Below are positions 49,535 through 57,950 of a stretch of 64,000 nucleotides of DNA, piece after piece; positions within the stretch are counted from its first letter, which is position 1, and the number at the start of each line of letters is the position of its first letter. The notes beneath the pieces are model-generated. The model was not told the origin of the DNA. It ran no database searches and was given only the letters and a program-made list of their open reading frames with translations. Source of the DNA: JdFR-22 sp964534325 (GTDB lineage Archaea > Halobacteriota > Archaeoglobi > Archaeoglobales > Archaeoglobaceae). Location of the stretch: assembly GCA_964534325.1 (NCBI GenBank), contig CAZHOR010000015.1, positions 1-64,000 of the forward strand, read 5' to 3'. The position numbers were made by a program, and so were the translations under genes.

Positions 49535-50302
49535 TTAGTAGAGTATGCTCTCAACGTCTTCTCCGCCGTAGAAGATCTCTTGTATTCCGTCGTAGATGTC
49601 TTCCATTCCGGAGCCGTTGGTAGAGGACACCGGTACGAGGGGCCTGAACAGTCTGCTCTCTCTCAGCATATGGAACAGGTCGTCGCTCAACCCGCTCGAT
49701 GTGCCTGTGCTGAGGGAGTTGTAGAGGTTTTCGGGGTCTGTGCTCCATCCTACTACCTGCTCTATTTCAGCCTCGGTTAGAACATCGGATTTGGATAGGA
49801 CCATCACCTGAGGGAGGTTCAGCCTGAAGACGGCGGAAGCGGACATGAATAGCAAAGAGATGAATCCAGAAGGTGTTTTAGAGATTATTGGATCGAATAA
49901 GAAGACCATTACGCTGTTCTTTGCTCCGAATGAATTGACAATGAATTGACTGCTCTGTCTCAGGGTAAAAAGCTCCATCTGACCCGGAGTATCAATTATC
50001 ACGAATTGGCCACCCTGGTAATCAATTTCTTCTTTCAGCTCGGTGATCTTGGTGCTTATAAGGTCAGCACAAATTATTTGAGCTCCATTGGGCCCTACTC
50101 CATACACTTCCATCACGTTTTCCAGGGTCAACCAGTCCCTGATATCCACATCAGGAGTGTAAGGGAGCTTATCAACTCCGGGATCGAGATTGACGGTAAT
50201 GCTGTCCAAACGCTTCAGATCAAGCCACTCTGAAAACCCGTTAGCCAGATAGGTTTTTCCTGAGCCAGCAGTTCCTGTCATGAAAATCGATATCTGATCC
50301 AT
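49535..50302 (-). CDS. GPN-loop GTPase
   Basis: The 255-residue protein has P-loop GTAGSGKT (residues 10-17), the family-defining GPN motif in YGVGPNG (70-72), switch-region DTPGQMELF, and VLSKSDVL (NKxD-like, SKSD). GPN-loop GTPases dimerise and, in eukaryotes, are needed for RNA polymerase II assembly and nuclear import. The archaeal single copy is presumed to aid RNA polymerase or other complex assembly. It is intact. Confidence 0.93.
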   Translation of the reverse strand: MDQISIFMTGTAGSGKTYLANGFSEWLDLKRLDSITVNLDPGVDKLPYTPDVDIRDWLTLENVMEVYGVGPNGAQIICADLISTKITELKEEIDYQGGQFVIIDTPGQMELFTLRQSSQFIVNSFGAKNSVMVFLFDPIISKTPSGFISLLFMSASAVFRLNLPQVMVLSKSDVLTEAEIEQVVGWSTDPENLYNSLSTGTSSGLSDDLFHMLRESRLFRPLVPVSSTNGSGMEDIYDGIQEIFYGGEDVESILY

Positions 50303-50452
50303 ATAGGGGCTACAATATCTCTGTTAATAATATTTGTGCGTTCTGGAGGAGGTTTTTACACCCACCTGCTCACCTTAGAATTAACCCCAACAGGTGTTCC
50401 AGACTTTAAATTACGAACAGATAACGTTATCAAATAAAACATTAAGATGTAG

Positions 50453-50764
50453 ATGATGACATTCATAGCTGGTGCTTGTACTTGCTATCAAATGCTCACG
50501 TCCCTTACAGCTATTGGATTGGTTACCCACAGGTTTCTTGAATGTAAGAAGTGCGGTAAAGTTACTTCGCATAGATATGACTTGGTAAATGGTGGATGGA
50601 GGTGCATGATCTGTGGAGAGCTTAGGGAGGAGTCCGAAGACTACCTTCTCAGCCCAGATTACTCGCCTGAGAGCATTAAAGACATTATTCGTGCCATTAT
50701 CTGGTTGGTCTTGGTGTTTGTTTTAGCATATGCTCTGATGCTCTATGTGATGCCTTTGTGGTGA
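50453..50764 (+). CDS. Zinc-ribbon protein with C-terminal membrane anchor
   Basis: The 103-residue protein has CKKC at about 31-34 and CMIC at about 51-54, forming a zinc ribbon, and one C-terminal TM helix (about 81-100). The N-terminal 25 residues are cysteine-rich and uncertain, and the true start may be a later codon. No named family. It immediately precedes the small-RNA region. Confidence 0.5.
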   Translation: MMTFIAGACTCYQMLTSLTAIGLVTHRFLECKKCGKVTSHRYDLVNGGWRCMICGELREESEDYLLSPDYSPESIKDIIRAIIWLVLVFVLAYALMLYVMPLW

Positions 50765-50883
50765 AATGTTGGATGTAGAGCTTTGTTATACTCTTCATGA
50801 AAGCCGGAAGGATGTCGTAAAGTTGTAAACGTAATCAACAAGCAATAGAAAAAGTTATAAAATCAGTTTTTATACGATAAAAC

Positions 50884-50989
50884 GCCAGGGTGGTACTATG
50901 GGTAGTAACTCTTATGGTGAGTAGGAACTTTTACCAATCCGCCGTTGCCTGCTCTACGACGCCATCTGTCTTGACCCACCCTGGCAACA
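50884..50989 (+). ncRNA. Candidate small RNA C, 10-bp closed stem with ACA tail
   Basis: GCCAGGGTGG (50884-50893) pairs perfectly with CCACCCTGGC (50976-50985), enclosing 82 nt. Smaller inner pairs are possible (GGTA/TACC; ACTC/GAGT). TTATAAAA at 50855-50862 is centred 26 nt before the first G. ACA follows the stem after one base, which recalls, but does not strictly satisfy, the H/ACA box (normally three bases away). No open reading frame fits. A structured non-coding RNA is the best reading; its class is undetermined. Confidence 0.55.
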
Positions 50990-51092
50990 CTCCAACCCAT
51001 CTGCTCTGGCATGTCCACTCTTGTACAGTACCATATAACCTTTTCTAATTATTATCAAGCACCTTATCACCCCTCATTACATGAGGAGATAC

Positions 51093-51151
51093 GAGGAGCC
51101 CATATAAAAACTAAGAATGCCGGTTGGAGAGGTGTCCCCCACGGGCTCCTC
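51093..51151 (-). ncRNA. Candidate small RNA D, stem-closed with C-rich loop
   Basis: On the minus strand, GAGGAGCCC (51151-51143) pairs with GGGCTCCTC (51101-51093), a perfect 9-bp stem around 41 nt. The loop holds GACACCTCTCCAACC, resembling the CCTCC-rich loop of candidate A. TATATAA on this strand is centred at 51177, 26 nt upstream of the first G. Thus stem, promoter spacing and loop type repeat those of A. The 655-bp region 50765-51419 has no convincing protein gene. Confidence 0.5.
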
Positions 51152-51275
51152 AAAAATATGCGGTTTTACAGAGTTATATAGGTTTAGAAGTAGCGTGCTG
51201 GTGGTCATGCTTGACATCATGAGTTTTTTCAATCACTATTTATGGAGGAAAGAGGACATTTATTTGGGAACCACA

Positions 51276-51337
51276 CTGGAGAGGCCGCTTACCTCAATCC
51301 CTCAAAAGACATCACCCACTTATTATGGCCTCTCCAG
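51276..51337. ncRNA. Candidate stem-closed element E
   Basis: CTGGAGAGGCC (51276-51286) and GGCCTCTCCAG (51327-51337) form a perfect 11-bp stem around 40 nt. On the plus strand the loop reads TTACCTCAATCCC, again C-rich. No TATA box is found at the correct distance on either strand, so transcription is less certain. It shares size and design with A and D. Confidence 0.4.
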
Positions 51338-51419
51338 CCATTACATAACTGATTTTAAGGGCAACAGAATTCGAACTCAATGTCACAAACGTTATTAATT
51401 TTGTTGCTACAGCATATTT

Positions 51420-52007
51420 ATGATGGAGCAAGGGGTTAGTGTTGGTGACATGGATTGCAGGATGTTAAGTGGGAAAGGCTCAGGTACGCCTATCGTTTTC
51501 CTTCACGGTTATATGTTCACTTCTGATGTCTGGAATGAGGTAGAGCTCCTTCAGTCCCTCGAAGAACGGGAAATACCATTTTTCGCTCTGGATATGCCCT
51601 ACGGAGCCAAAAGTCACTGCAGTTACAGGAGCAGGGATACTGAACTCAATGTGGGGATAGTTGAACAGGTTGCTGGAGAAGAACCTCTAATAATTGGAGC
51701 GAGCCTGGGAGGATACATGGCCCTCAAATACAGCGTTAAAAAGCCTGTTAAGGGATTAATGCTCATAGCTCCTACAGGGGGCCTTGAAGCAGAGCTGGTG
51801 GAGAATTACCATAAAATAAAGGGGCAGAAGACCATAATATATGGGGAAAAGGACGATATTGTGTCTCTGGATGAGATGAAGAAACTCTCTAAAGCACTTG
51901 GCGGTGAGCTAAAGGTCTATGAGGGGGCCAGACATCCTGCATACCTGGATTATCCCCAGAAGTTCGTACAGGATGTTCTGGACTTCTATAATTCCTGTAT
52001 TGAATGA
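51420..52007 (+). CDS. Alpha/beta hydrolase
   Basis: This 195-residue protein has the oxyanion motif LHGYMF, the nucleophile elbow GASLGGY, and a likely catalytic Asp in YGEKDDIV and His in GARHPAY. The fold and length match small carboxylesterase-like hydrolases. The substrate is not predictable. Two ATG codons in succession give the start. It is convergent with the DUF554 gene. Confidence 0.82.
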   Translation: MMEQGVSVGDMDCRMLSGKGSGTPIVFLHGYMFTSDVWNEVELLQSLEEREIPFFALDMPYGAKSHCSYRSRDTELNVGIVEQVAGEEPLIIGASLGGYMALKYSVKKPVKGLMLIAPTGGLEAELVENYHKIKGQKTIIYGEKDDIVSLDEMKKLSKALGGELKVYEGARHPAYLDYPQKFVQDVLDFYNSCIE

Positions 52008-52021
52008 TTAAGGCATTGAAA

Positions 52022-52699
52022 TTAAAGCCCTTGAAGCAGTGGGGTCAGCAGAGGAGCGATAAACACTGCGGGAAGCATGTTCCCGATTTTCAAATCCCTT
52101 ATTTGCAGTAATTTGATCCCGATGGCAGTGATCAGCAAACCGCCTGTGGCTGTAACTTCAGTGATTATCTGTTCAGTGGCATAAGCCGACATGGAGGAGG
52201 CCAGAAGAGTAAAAAATCCCTGATATATAAGTACAGAAACGGAAGAGAACAGCACTCCTATCCCAAGGGTTGAAGATAATGCCATTGCGGCTATACCGTC
52301 GAGCATGGACTTTGCCATCAAGATGGAAGTGTCACCTGTCAACCCCTCCTGTATGGGTCCCACTATTGCCAGAGAGCCCACACAGAAAAGCAGAGTAGAC
52401 GACACAAACCCGTCCGTGAATCTGGAGCCCTCGAATCTGGCCTCTATACGGTTGGCTCCCTTATCCAGCCATTTCTCGATCCCTATCATCTCTCCTATAG
52501 CGGTACCTATGAGCATGCTGGCTATGACCACCAGCACGTTCTGTGTTTCGAGGGCCATACTGAATCCTATTAGAATAACGGCCAGACCCAGAGCACTTAT
52601 AAGGGATTCTTTTATCTCCTCATTAAGTCTTGAACCCAGCAGTATTCCTGCTATACTGGCAATTACGATGGCGGTAGCGTTTATTACTGTTCCCAGCAT
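52022..52699 (-). CDS. DUF554 family membrane protein
   Basis: The 225-residue protein has about six or seven TM helices and matches DUF554. It begins MLGTVINATAIVIASIAGILLG, has FVSSTLLFCVGSLAIVGPIQEGLTGD in the middle (normal family spacing), and GGLLITAIGIKLLQI near the end. It may be a transporter, but no substrate has been shown for the family in general. Length is typical. Confidence 0.85.
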   Translation of the reverse strand: MLGTVINATAIVIASIAGILLGSRLNEEIKESLISALGLAVILIGFSMALETQNVLVVIASMLIGTAIGEMIGIEKWLDKGANRIEARFEGSRFTDGFVSSTLLFCVGSLAIVGPIQEGLTGDTSILMAKSMLDGIAAMALSSTLGIGVLFSSVSVLIYQGFFTLLASSMSAYATEQIITEVTATGGLLITAIGIKLLQIRDLKIGNMLPAVFIAPLLTPLLQGL

Positions 52700-52764
52700 C
52701 CACAGTGAAAAAGCATGGAAGTAATATATTGTTTTGGGTAGAATGCTGTGGGGAATTCAGTGAC

Positions 52765-53646
52765 TTACTTCCGGTTTACTGCGTACACTCCTGTTAGCAC
52801 CATCACGGCTCCGATGGCAAAGAAGGAATTGATGGGCTCGCCAAGGAAGAACACTCCGGAGGTAACAGCTACCACGGGAATAGCCTGAAGGAATACTGCC
52901 GCCCTGGAAGCATCCAGCTTGTTAAGGGCATAATACCAGCCCTGATAAGCAATAAAGGTAGAGCACACCCCCAGGAACAAAATCGATGCCCACGTCTGTG
53001 AAGAAATAGCGATCACTTTCCCTATCCTATCCGGTGTCAGCAAGAAGAATAAAGGGATTGTTCCCAGAGTGATGGAGTATGCGGTGAGTATAGATGGGGG
53101 GTACCGCTTCAGAGAGAACATGCTCTTCCCGTAGATAGTGTAGAAGGTGGCGGATAGAGCCGAAATGAGCACTGCAAGAGCCCCAATATAATTGCCGATA
53201 TTGTAGGAGGTGTCTCCGGACACGATGATGAATATCACTCCCGTGAGAGCGAGCACAGTTCCCATAACCCTGGTCTTCAACAATCTTTCTCCCAGGAGGA
53301 ATATGGAGCTAATGAATATGTAAACTGGTGCGGTGGCGATTATCAAGCTCGCCACACCCGATGCTATAAAGACCTCCCCGTAATTGAGGCAGAGATGATA
53401 TACTGCGACCCCACCGAACCCCAGAATAAAAACGAAGGGGATGTCCCCTCTCCGCAGGTGCAGATCCTTTCTATATATGATGTAGGGGATAAATAAAGCA
53501 TCAGCGACAATAAACCTCAGAATGGTGAGGGTGATAGGGTCCAATTCATTCAAGGCGATCTTTATGTTCATGAAAGCCCAACCCCAGCCAAGAATGGTGG
53601 CGGTGAGGGCCAGAATCACAGTTGGTACAGATCTAATACTGGACAT
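52765..53646 (-). CDS. EamA/DMT family transporter
   Basis: The 293-residue protein has ten TM helices in two EamA repeats. The first repeat includes ILGWGWAFMNIKIALNELDP and LCLNYGEVFIASGVASLI. The second has TFIAYQGWYYALNKLDASRAA and ends GEPINSFFAIGAVMVLTGVY. DMT transporters export amino acids, nucleosides or other metabolites. The ATG at 53646 is used in place of an upstream TTG. The substrate is unknown. Confidence 0.88.
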   Translation of the reverse strand: MSSIRSVPTVILALTATILGWGWAFMNIKIALNELDPITLTILRFIVADALFIPYIIYRKDLHLRRGDIPFVFILGFGGVAVYHLCLNYGEVFIASGVASLIIATAPVYIFISSIFLLGERLLKTRVMGTVLALTGVIFIIVSGDTSYNIGNYIGALAVLISALSATFYTIYGKSMFSLKRYPPSILTAYSITLGTIPLFFLLTPDRIGKVIAISSQTWASILFLGVCSTFIAYQGWYYALNKLDASRAAVFLQAIPVVAVTSGVFFLGEPINSFFAIGAVMVLTGVYAVNRK

Positions 53647-53779
53647 CCTTCTCAAGCTGACAGAAGCGATTAATAAATTTTGATTGGACAGGATTTAGCA
53701 CACATTATACTTTTTAGAAGTAAACTGAAGAGCTGATTTGGAAGCTAACTTTTATAATATCTTCACCAGTTCTTTATTC

Positions 53780-54445
53780 ATGAGGTTGGCTGCTATGATC
53801 TCTGGTGGTAAGGATTCCATGCTTGCTCTTCATAAAGCTGCTGAGCAGCATGAGATCGTTTGTCTGGTGGGAGCTATCCCCGAAAACCCTCACTCCTACA
53901 TGTTCCACACTTATAATCTTCATCTCATTGACGTCATGTCTCGCTCTCTTCAAATCCCCATATTCAAAATCCCCACTGCAGGAATAGAGGAGCGGGAAGT
54001 GGAGGACATTGAAAAGCATCTGGGTGTCCTGAATGTGGATGGTATTGTTACTGGCGCTGTGGAATCGGAATACCAGCGGAGCCGGTTCGAAAGGACTTGC
54101 CGGAATCTTGGGCTGGAGCTTTATGCACCATTATGGCATGAAAATGTAAATGAGCTGATGAAGGAAATAGTAGAGAACTACAGTGTGATCATAGTTAGTG
54201 CTTCCGCAATGGGTCTGGATGAGAGCTGGCTGGGTAAGACTATAGATGAGCAACTCCTCACCAAATTGCAGATCCTGAACAAAGAGTATGGAGTGCACGT
54301 TGCTGGAGAAGGAGGAGAGTATGAGACCCTGGTCCTTGATGCCCCTTTATTCAGAGAGAGGATCGCTATAAAGGATAGCAGAAAAGAATGGAAAGGTGAT
54401 GCAGGCTTTCTGGAGATCACCGACTTCAGAATGGAGAAAAAATAA
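53780..54445 (+). CDS. dph6: Diphthine--ammonia ligase
   Basis: The 221-residue protein has the ATP-pyrophosphatase loop SGGKDS (residues 8-13), EYQRSRFERTCRNLGL, and the family end GEGGEYETLVLDAPLF. It forms the last step of diphthamide synthesis on elongation factor 2, amidating diphthine. The ATG at 53780 begins MRLAAMISGGKDS. TTTTATAATATC lies about 26 nt upstream, implying a leaderless mRNA. A longer frame from 53738 is not supported. Confidence 0.93.
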   Translation: MRLAAMISGGKDSMLALHKAAEQHEIVCLVGAIPENPHSYMFHTYNLHLIDVMSRSLQIPIFKIPTAGIEEREVEDIEKHLGVLNVDGIVTGAVESEYQRSRFERTCRNLGLELYAPLWHENVNELMKEIVENYSVIIVSASAMGLDESWLGKTIDEQLLTKLQILNKEYGVHVAGEGGEYETLVLDAPLFRERIAIKDSRKEWKGDAGFLEITDFRMEKK

Positions 54446-54487
54446 CTTCAATACTGCGTATCTCCTGTCTATATAGTCTCAAACAGC

Positions 54488-55729
54488 TTATCTGAGGTAG
54501 CTGTGGATGACGTAGTTCTTGAGGTTCAGGGGGTCTTCAAAGAACACTATGTGGGAGTTCCGGCATTTCCCGGCTATTCTGTTGCACAGCTCGACAAACC
54601 TCTTTTCTCTACCGAACATCACTATCGATAGTCGGGCATCTACTGAATTCAGTTTTTCTGCCTCTATCAAAGAAGCGCTCCAGGGGGTGGTCTTCTCCAG
54701 GGTGGTGGTTGTGGGTTCACCGTCGGTTATGAGGAAAACGATCCCTGTCCCGTTCTCTTTCATCAATATCTTTCTGGCGGTCCTGAGAGCCAGTCCGATG
54801 TCGGTCCTCCCCTTTACACTGACGTTCATGATGTCCCCATCCCTCAATCTCCTGGTGGTGTGGTTGAAAGCAATTATATACAGGACATCATCACTACTGG
54901 ACTTGGTTGCTCTTTTCAGGGCGAGGGTAGCCTCAATAGCACCCAATATCTTTCGCCCCCTCATGGAGTCGCTGGCATCTATGAGAAACACGTAAACACA
55001 TCTCTCCGTATGCTTTAACTCTCTGACCACAATATTCTCTTCTTTCAGCTCTAGTTGGGGGTCTTTTAGAGCGGTGTTGACCATGGTCTCCTGAACATCT
55101 ATCATGTCGAAAGTGTGCAGGAAAGGATCGTATTCCTCCAGGGCGTTGCCGGTGTAAATGGACATCCCTTTTTGGCGGGTTTCGTGTTCTCCCTGCCAGT
55201 GCTTCTGGAGATTCTGAATGGAGATGTTCAGCACTTTCTCTCCCAGGATCTTCTCTGCTTGGGGTGTGTAGTGGATGTGCCGGTTCAGGCCTTCTACTAC
55301 CTTGCTTACGTAACCGTCTTCGGTCAGATCCTGCAGGATCTCATCGTAGAAGTGGTAGGCGAGGTCGCTGGTGCTGATATCTTCCCTGCTCAATTCACCT
55401 GCATCTAACCTGTCCCTTATCTCTTTCCATGCCCTTTGTTTGGCTGTTCTGTATTCGTCCAGTTTTTTACGAGGAAAATTGATGTAGCTCAAATGCTCGG
55501 GGAAATCGTTTAGAAGGTGGGATATAAGCTCGTAATTCCTCTTGAGCTCCGGATCACTTATATACTTCTTTATGAGCTGCGAAAGGTCCAATCCCCCTTT
55601 TTGGAGGTTATGAGGGTTGAAAATGGAGTAGAGCAGGTCTCCCGCAAGCTCCCTGTTCAGATTGCTGGAGGAGCATAAGCTGCACTCCGGCTTCTTCAGC
55701 TTCTTGTTCTCAGTATTTCTACTGTTCAT
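54488..55729 (-). CDS. VWA-domain partner of AAA+ ATPase
   Basis: The 413-residue protein has an N-terminal CSLC (C16, C19), a helical middle region, and a von Willebrand A domain from about 243. Its MIDAS is DASDS (D251, S253, S255) with Thr309 (GRTDIG) and Asp336 (ITDGEP). In MoxR/RavA or Mg-chelatase systems, VWA partners of this kind dock on the AAA+ ATPase through the metal site. It overlaps the upstream AAA+ gene by 11 bp, so the two form a unit. Substrate is unknown. Confidence 0.82.
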   Translation of the reverse strand: MNSRNTENKKLKKPECSLCSSSNLNRELAGDLLYSIFNPHNLQKGGLDLSQLIKKYISDPELKRNYELISHLLNDFPEHLSYINFPRKKLDEYRTAKQRAWKEIRDRLDAGELSREDISTSDLAYHFYDEILQDLTEDGYVSKVVEGLNRHIHYTPQAEKILGEKVLNISIQNLQKHWQGEHETRQKGMSIYTGNALEEYDPFLHTFDMIDVQETMVNTALKDPQLELKEENIVVRELKHTERCVYVFLIDASDSMRGRKILGAIEATLALKRATKSSSDDVLYIIAFNHTTRRLRDGDIMNVSVKGRTDIGLALRTARKILMKENGTGIVFLITDGEPTTTTLEKTTPWSASLIEAEKLNSVDARLSIVMFGREKRFVELCNRIAGKCRNSHIVFFEDPLNLKNYVIHSYLR

Positions 55730-57149
55730 ATCCCATGCAGGTATATATGCCCGGCCCAGTTTTCTCTATGAGGTTAGTGCATCTCTTTATGGATTCCAGA
55801 GTAATCTCGAATGCTGATTTGACTTCGTGGGGTGATTGGGCCATCAAAATGAGGAACTTCCAGCAGTAAGGATATTCTTTAAAATCTCTCTCATCTTCCA
55901 CATTGATCCCGTTATCGCTCATCAGAGAGATCTCTTCCATAATATCTCCAAAATCCTCCTCGGGAATGGCAGAGTAGATCTCCGAGCAGGTCTGATCTAT
56001 TGCTTCTTCCACCAGCTTCTCTATGATCTCCTCTTTGGAGCTCTCTTCCCCGAATTCAGGCTCTATCCTGCTTCTCAATCCCAGCTTTACTACTTCGTAT
56101 TTCTCTCCGTAGTCGGTGAGCATGGCCGCTTCATGCCGTTTTCTGGTGGCTGCCGACCTCAGGTGGTCGAAAAGTTTGATGGTCGCCCTGCATGAAGGCT
56201 CGCTCTCCAGCCTCGCTCCGCACCCGTCATTCTGTCTGGCGCATCTGACCGCTCTTGCCATGATCTGGAGATGCCAGCTGGGTAGGAGAGCCCCCACATT
56301 CAGGCTCATGTTCTTCAATCCAACTTCTATCTCCTCCTGCAAGCTACTGGGAGGTCCAATGGGTATCTCTTCCAGCCTGTCCAGCAAGGGCTCCTTTATA
56401 TCTGCAGTACCTCTGTAGTTTGCGGGGTTTGTGGATGCGATGAACACGGTATCTATCTTCATGGGCAGGAGGTCACCCTCCAGAGTGGTTATCTGTTTCT
56501 CCTCCAGCAATTCGTGCAGCAGCGTCTGAAGAGCTGATGGAACGGCACCGAGCTCGTCAAAATAGCCTATACCCCTGTGCGCCCTTAATATCCTGCCGGG
56601 ATTAAAGACCTCCGGATGGTCCAGGTCATATTCCTCCTTTAACTTCTGAATGCTGATGCCACCGATAAGCTGTCTGGTGGTCATCATGGGGTCGCCCGAT
56701 ATCCTTATCCACTTCTGGGGTATCCAGGTGAGCTCTACCTCCTTGTCTTCAAGGACCTTCTTCTTGCAGGAAAAACAGACCGGATTCAATGGGTCGTCAT
56801 TTATCTTGCATCCCTTTATGGTCAGCTGTTTCTGAGGAAGCAATTTCAATATGCTTTTGGAGAAAGTAGTTTTCCCGTAGCCTCTCATCCCCTTGAAGAG
56901 GGTGTTTGAGCCGCTCATAAGGGCGTTCTTTAAAGCATCCTTCTCTGCATCTTTACCGATTATCTCATGAAAAGGGTCCAGTCCCTCTTTCTCGTATGAA
57001 AGCAGGGATTCTCTAATATAGTCTGCAACAGAGGTGGAATGGTATTTAAGGTATTCATCGCTCCATAAGTCAATACCTTCTCCATTCAAAGTAAAAACAG
57101 GTGAGGCGGATTTTTTAACCACCACTTCGTCCCACAGGTAGTCTTCCAT
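55719..57149 (-). CDS. MoxR/ChlI-like AAA+ ATPase with cysteine insertion
   Basis: The 476-residue ATPase has Walker A GMRGYGKTT (87-95), Walker B GYFDELG (D198, E199), sensor 1 ASTNPANYRG (N241) and an arginine-finger region EPLLDRLEEI. Between Walker A and B lies an unusual insertion with Cys114, Cys125 and Cys128 (GCKINDDPLNPVCFSC), likely a metal knuckle. The fold is close to magnesium chelatase I and MoxR. It is immediately followed by the VWA gene. It probably remodels a protein or metal-cofactor complex. Confidence 0.82.
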   Translation of the reverse strand: MEDYLWDEVVVKKSASPVFTLNGEGIDLWSDEYLKYHSTSVADYIRESLLSYEKEGLDPFHEIIGKDAEKDALKNALMSGSNTLFKGMRGYGKTTFSKSILKLLPQKQLTIKGCKINDDPLNPVCFSCKKKVLEDKEVELTWIPQKWIRISGDPMMTTRQLIGGISIQKLKEEYDLDHPEVFNPGRILRAHRGIGYFDELGAVPSALQTLLHELLEEKQITTLEGDLLPMKIDTVFIASTNPANYRGTADIKEPLLDRLEEIPIGPPSSLQEEIEVGLKNMSLNVGALLPSWHLQIMARAVRCARQNDGCGARLESEPSCRATIKLFDHLRSAATRKRHEAAMLTDYGEKYEVVKLGLRSRIEPEFGEESSKEEIIEKLVEEAIDQTCSEIYSAIPEEDFGDIMEEISLMSDNGINVEDERDFKEYPYCWKFLILMAQSPHEVKSAFEITLESIKRCTNLIEKTGPGIYTCMGYEQ

Positions 57150-57316
57150 CCAGTAAAACTTGTTTATTAATTATATGAGGTTTGTGGTAGGTTTGTGGAA
57201 ATCGCAAACAAATCACGAATTGAATTAAGACCTGAACCCGGATAAACCTCTTCAGCAGAAAAGTGGACTGCATTTATGCAGTATGGAACAGGAAAGATAG
57301 AAAATAGAGTAATTGA

Positions 57317-57943
57317 TTAAAGATCTGCTTCGAAATCTTCTATGGAGTAGGGGAAGTCGCTTACTCCTCTATTCCTCATTATTTCCCTGGTTATCAGCCA
57401 GTAAACCAGTGCCAGAGCTTTTCTACCCTTGTTGTTCGCGGGAATGACCAGATCCACATTGGATGCCAGGTTGTTGGAGTCGCACAGAGCGGTTACCGGT
57501 ATGCCTACGTCCCTTGCCTCCTGAACAGCCTGAGTGTCTATGGCGGGGTCCGTGACGAGCACCACTTCTGGCTCTCTGTAGTATTTAAGCACGGGGTTTG
57601 TGAGTGTGCCGGGCACGAACCTGTTCACTATGCTCTCTGCACCAATGATCTTGGCCAGCATCTTGGCTGGTTTCTGCCCGTACTGTCTTGCTGAGACCAC
57701 CAGTATCTTCTGTGGGTCGAATTTCGACAGGAACTTTCCTGTTAACTTGATCCTTTCATCGAGCTGTCTGATGTCCAGAACGTAAAGGCCATCGGGTCTC
57801 ACCTTGTATATGAACTTCCTCATATCACCGGTCTTTACTTGAGTCCCTATGTGAACACCAGCTGCGAGGTATTCGTCTGGAGAGAGGAGGTAATCATAAC
57901 CCTCTTCACTGTCTCTAATCATCTTTTCGCCTTCTTTCATCAT
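57317..57943 (-). CDS. rps2: 30S ribosomal protein S2
   Basis: A 208-residue uS2 with LLSPDEYLAAGVHIGTQ, KILVVSARQYGQKPA, FVPGTLTNP and VIPANNKGRKALALVYWL. It is a structural protein of the small subunit near the platform. AGGTGATTTCAATATG gives the start. It is the last gene of the L18e operon, following enolase by 7 bp. Confidence 0.97.
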   Translation of the reverse strand: MMKEGEKMIRDSEEGYDYLLSPDEYLAAGVHIGTQVKTGDMRKFIYKVRPDGLYVLDIRQLDERIKLTGKFLSKFDPQKILVVSARQYGQKPAKMLAKIIGAESIVNRFVPGTLTNPVLKYYREPEVVLVTDPAIDTQAVQEARDVGIPVTALCDSNNLASNVDLVIPANNKGRKALALVYWLITREIMRNRGVSDFPYSIEDFEADL

Positions 57944-57950
57944 ATTGAAA

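Noticed and set aside
50884..50985. tRNA or split-tRNA gene
   Set aside because: The stem is 10 bp, there is no T-loop GTTCRANNC motif and no credible anticodon arm on either strand.
51117..51398. 93-codon open frame across the stem-closed RNA cluster
   Set aside because: It crosses elements D and E, lacks a ribosome site and has no protein-like conservation signal.
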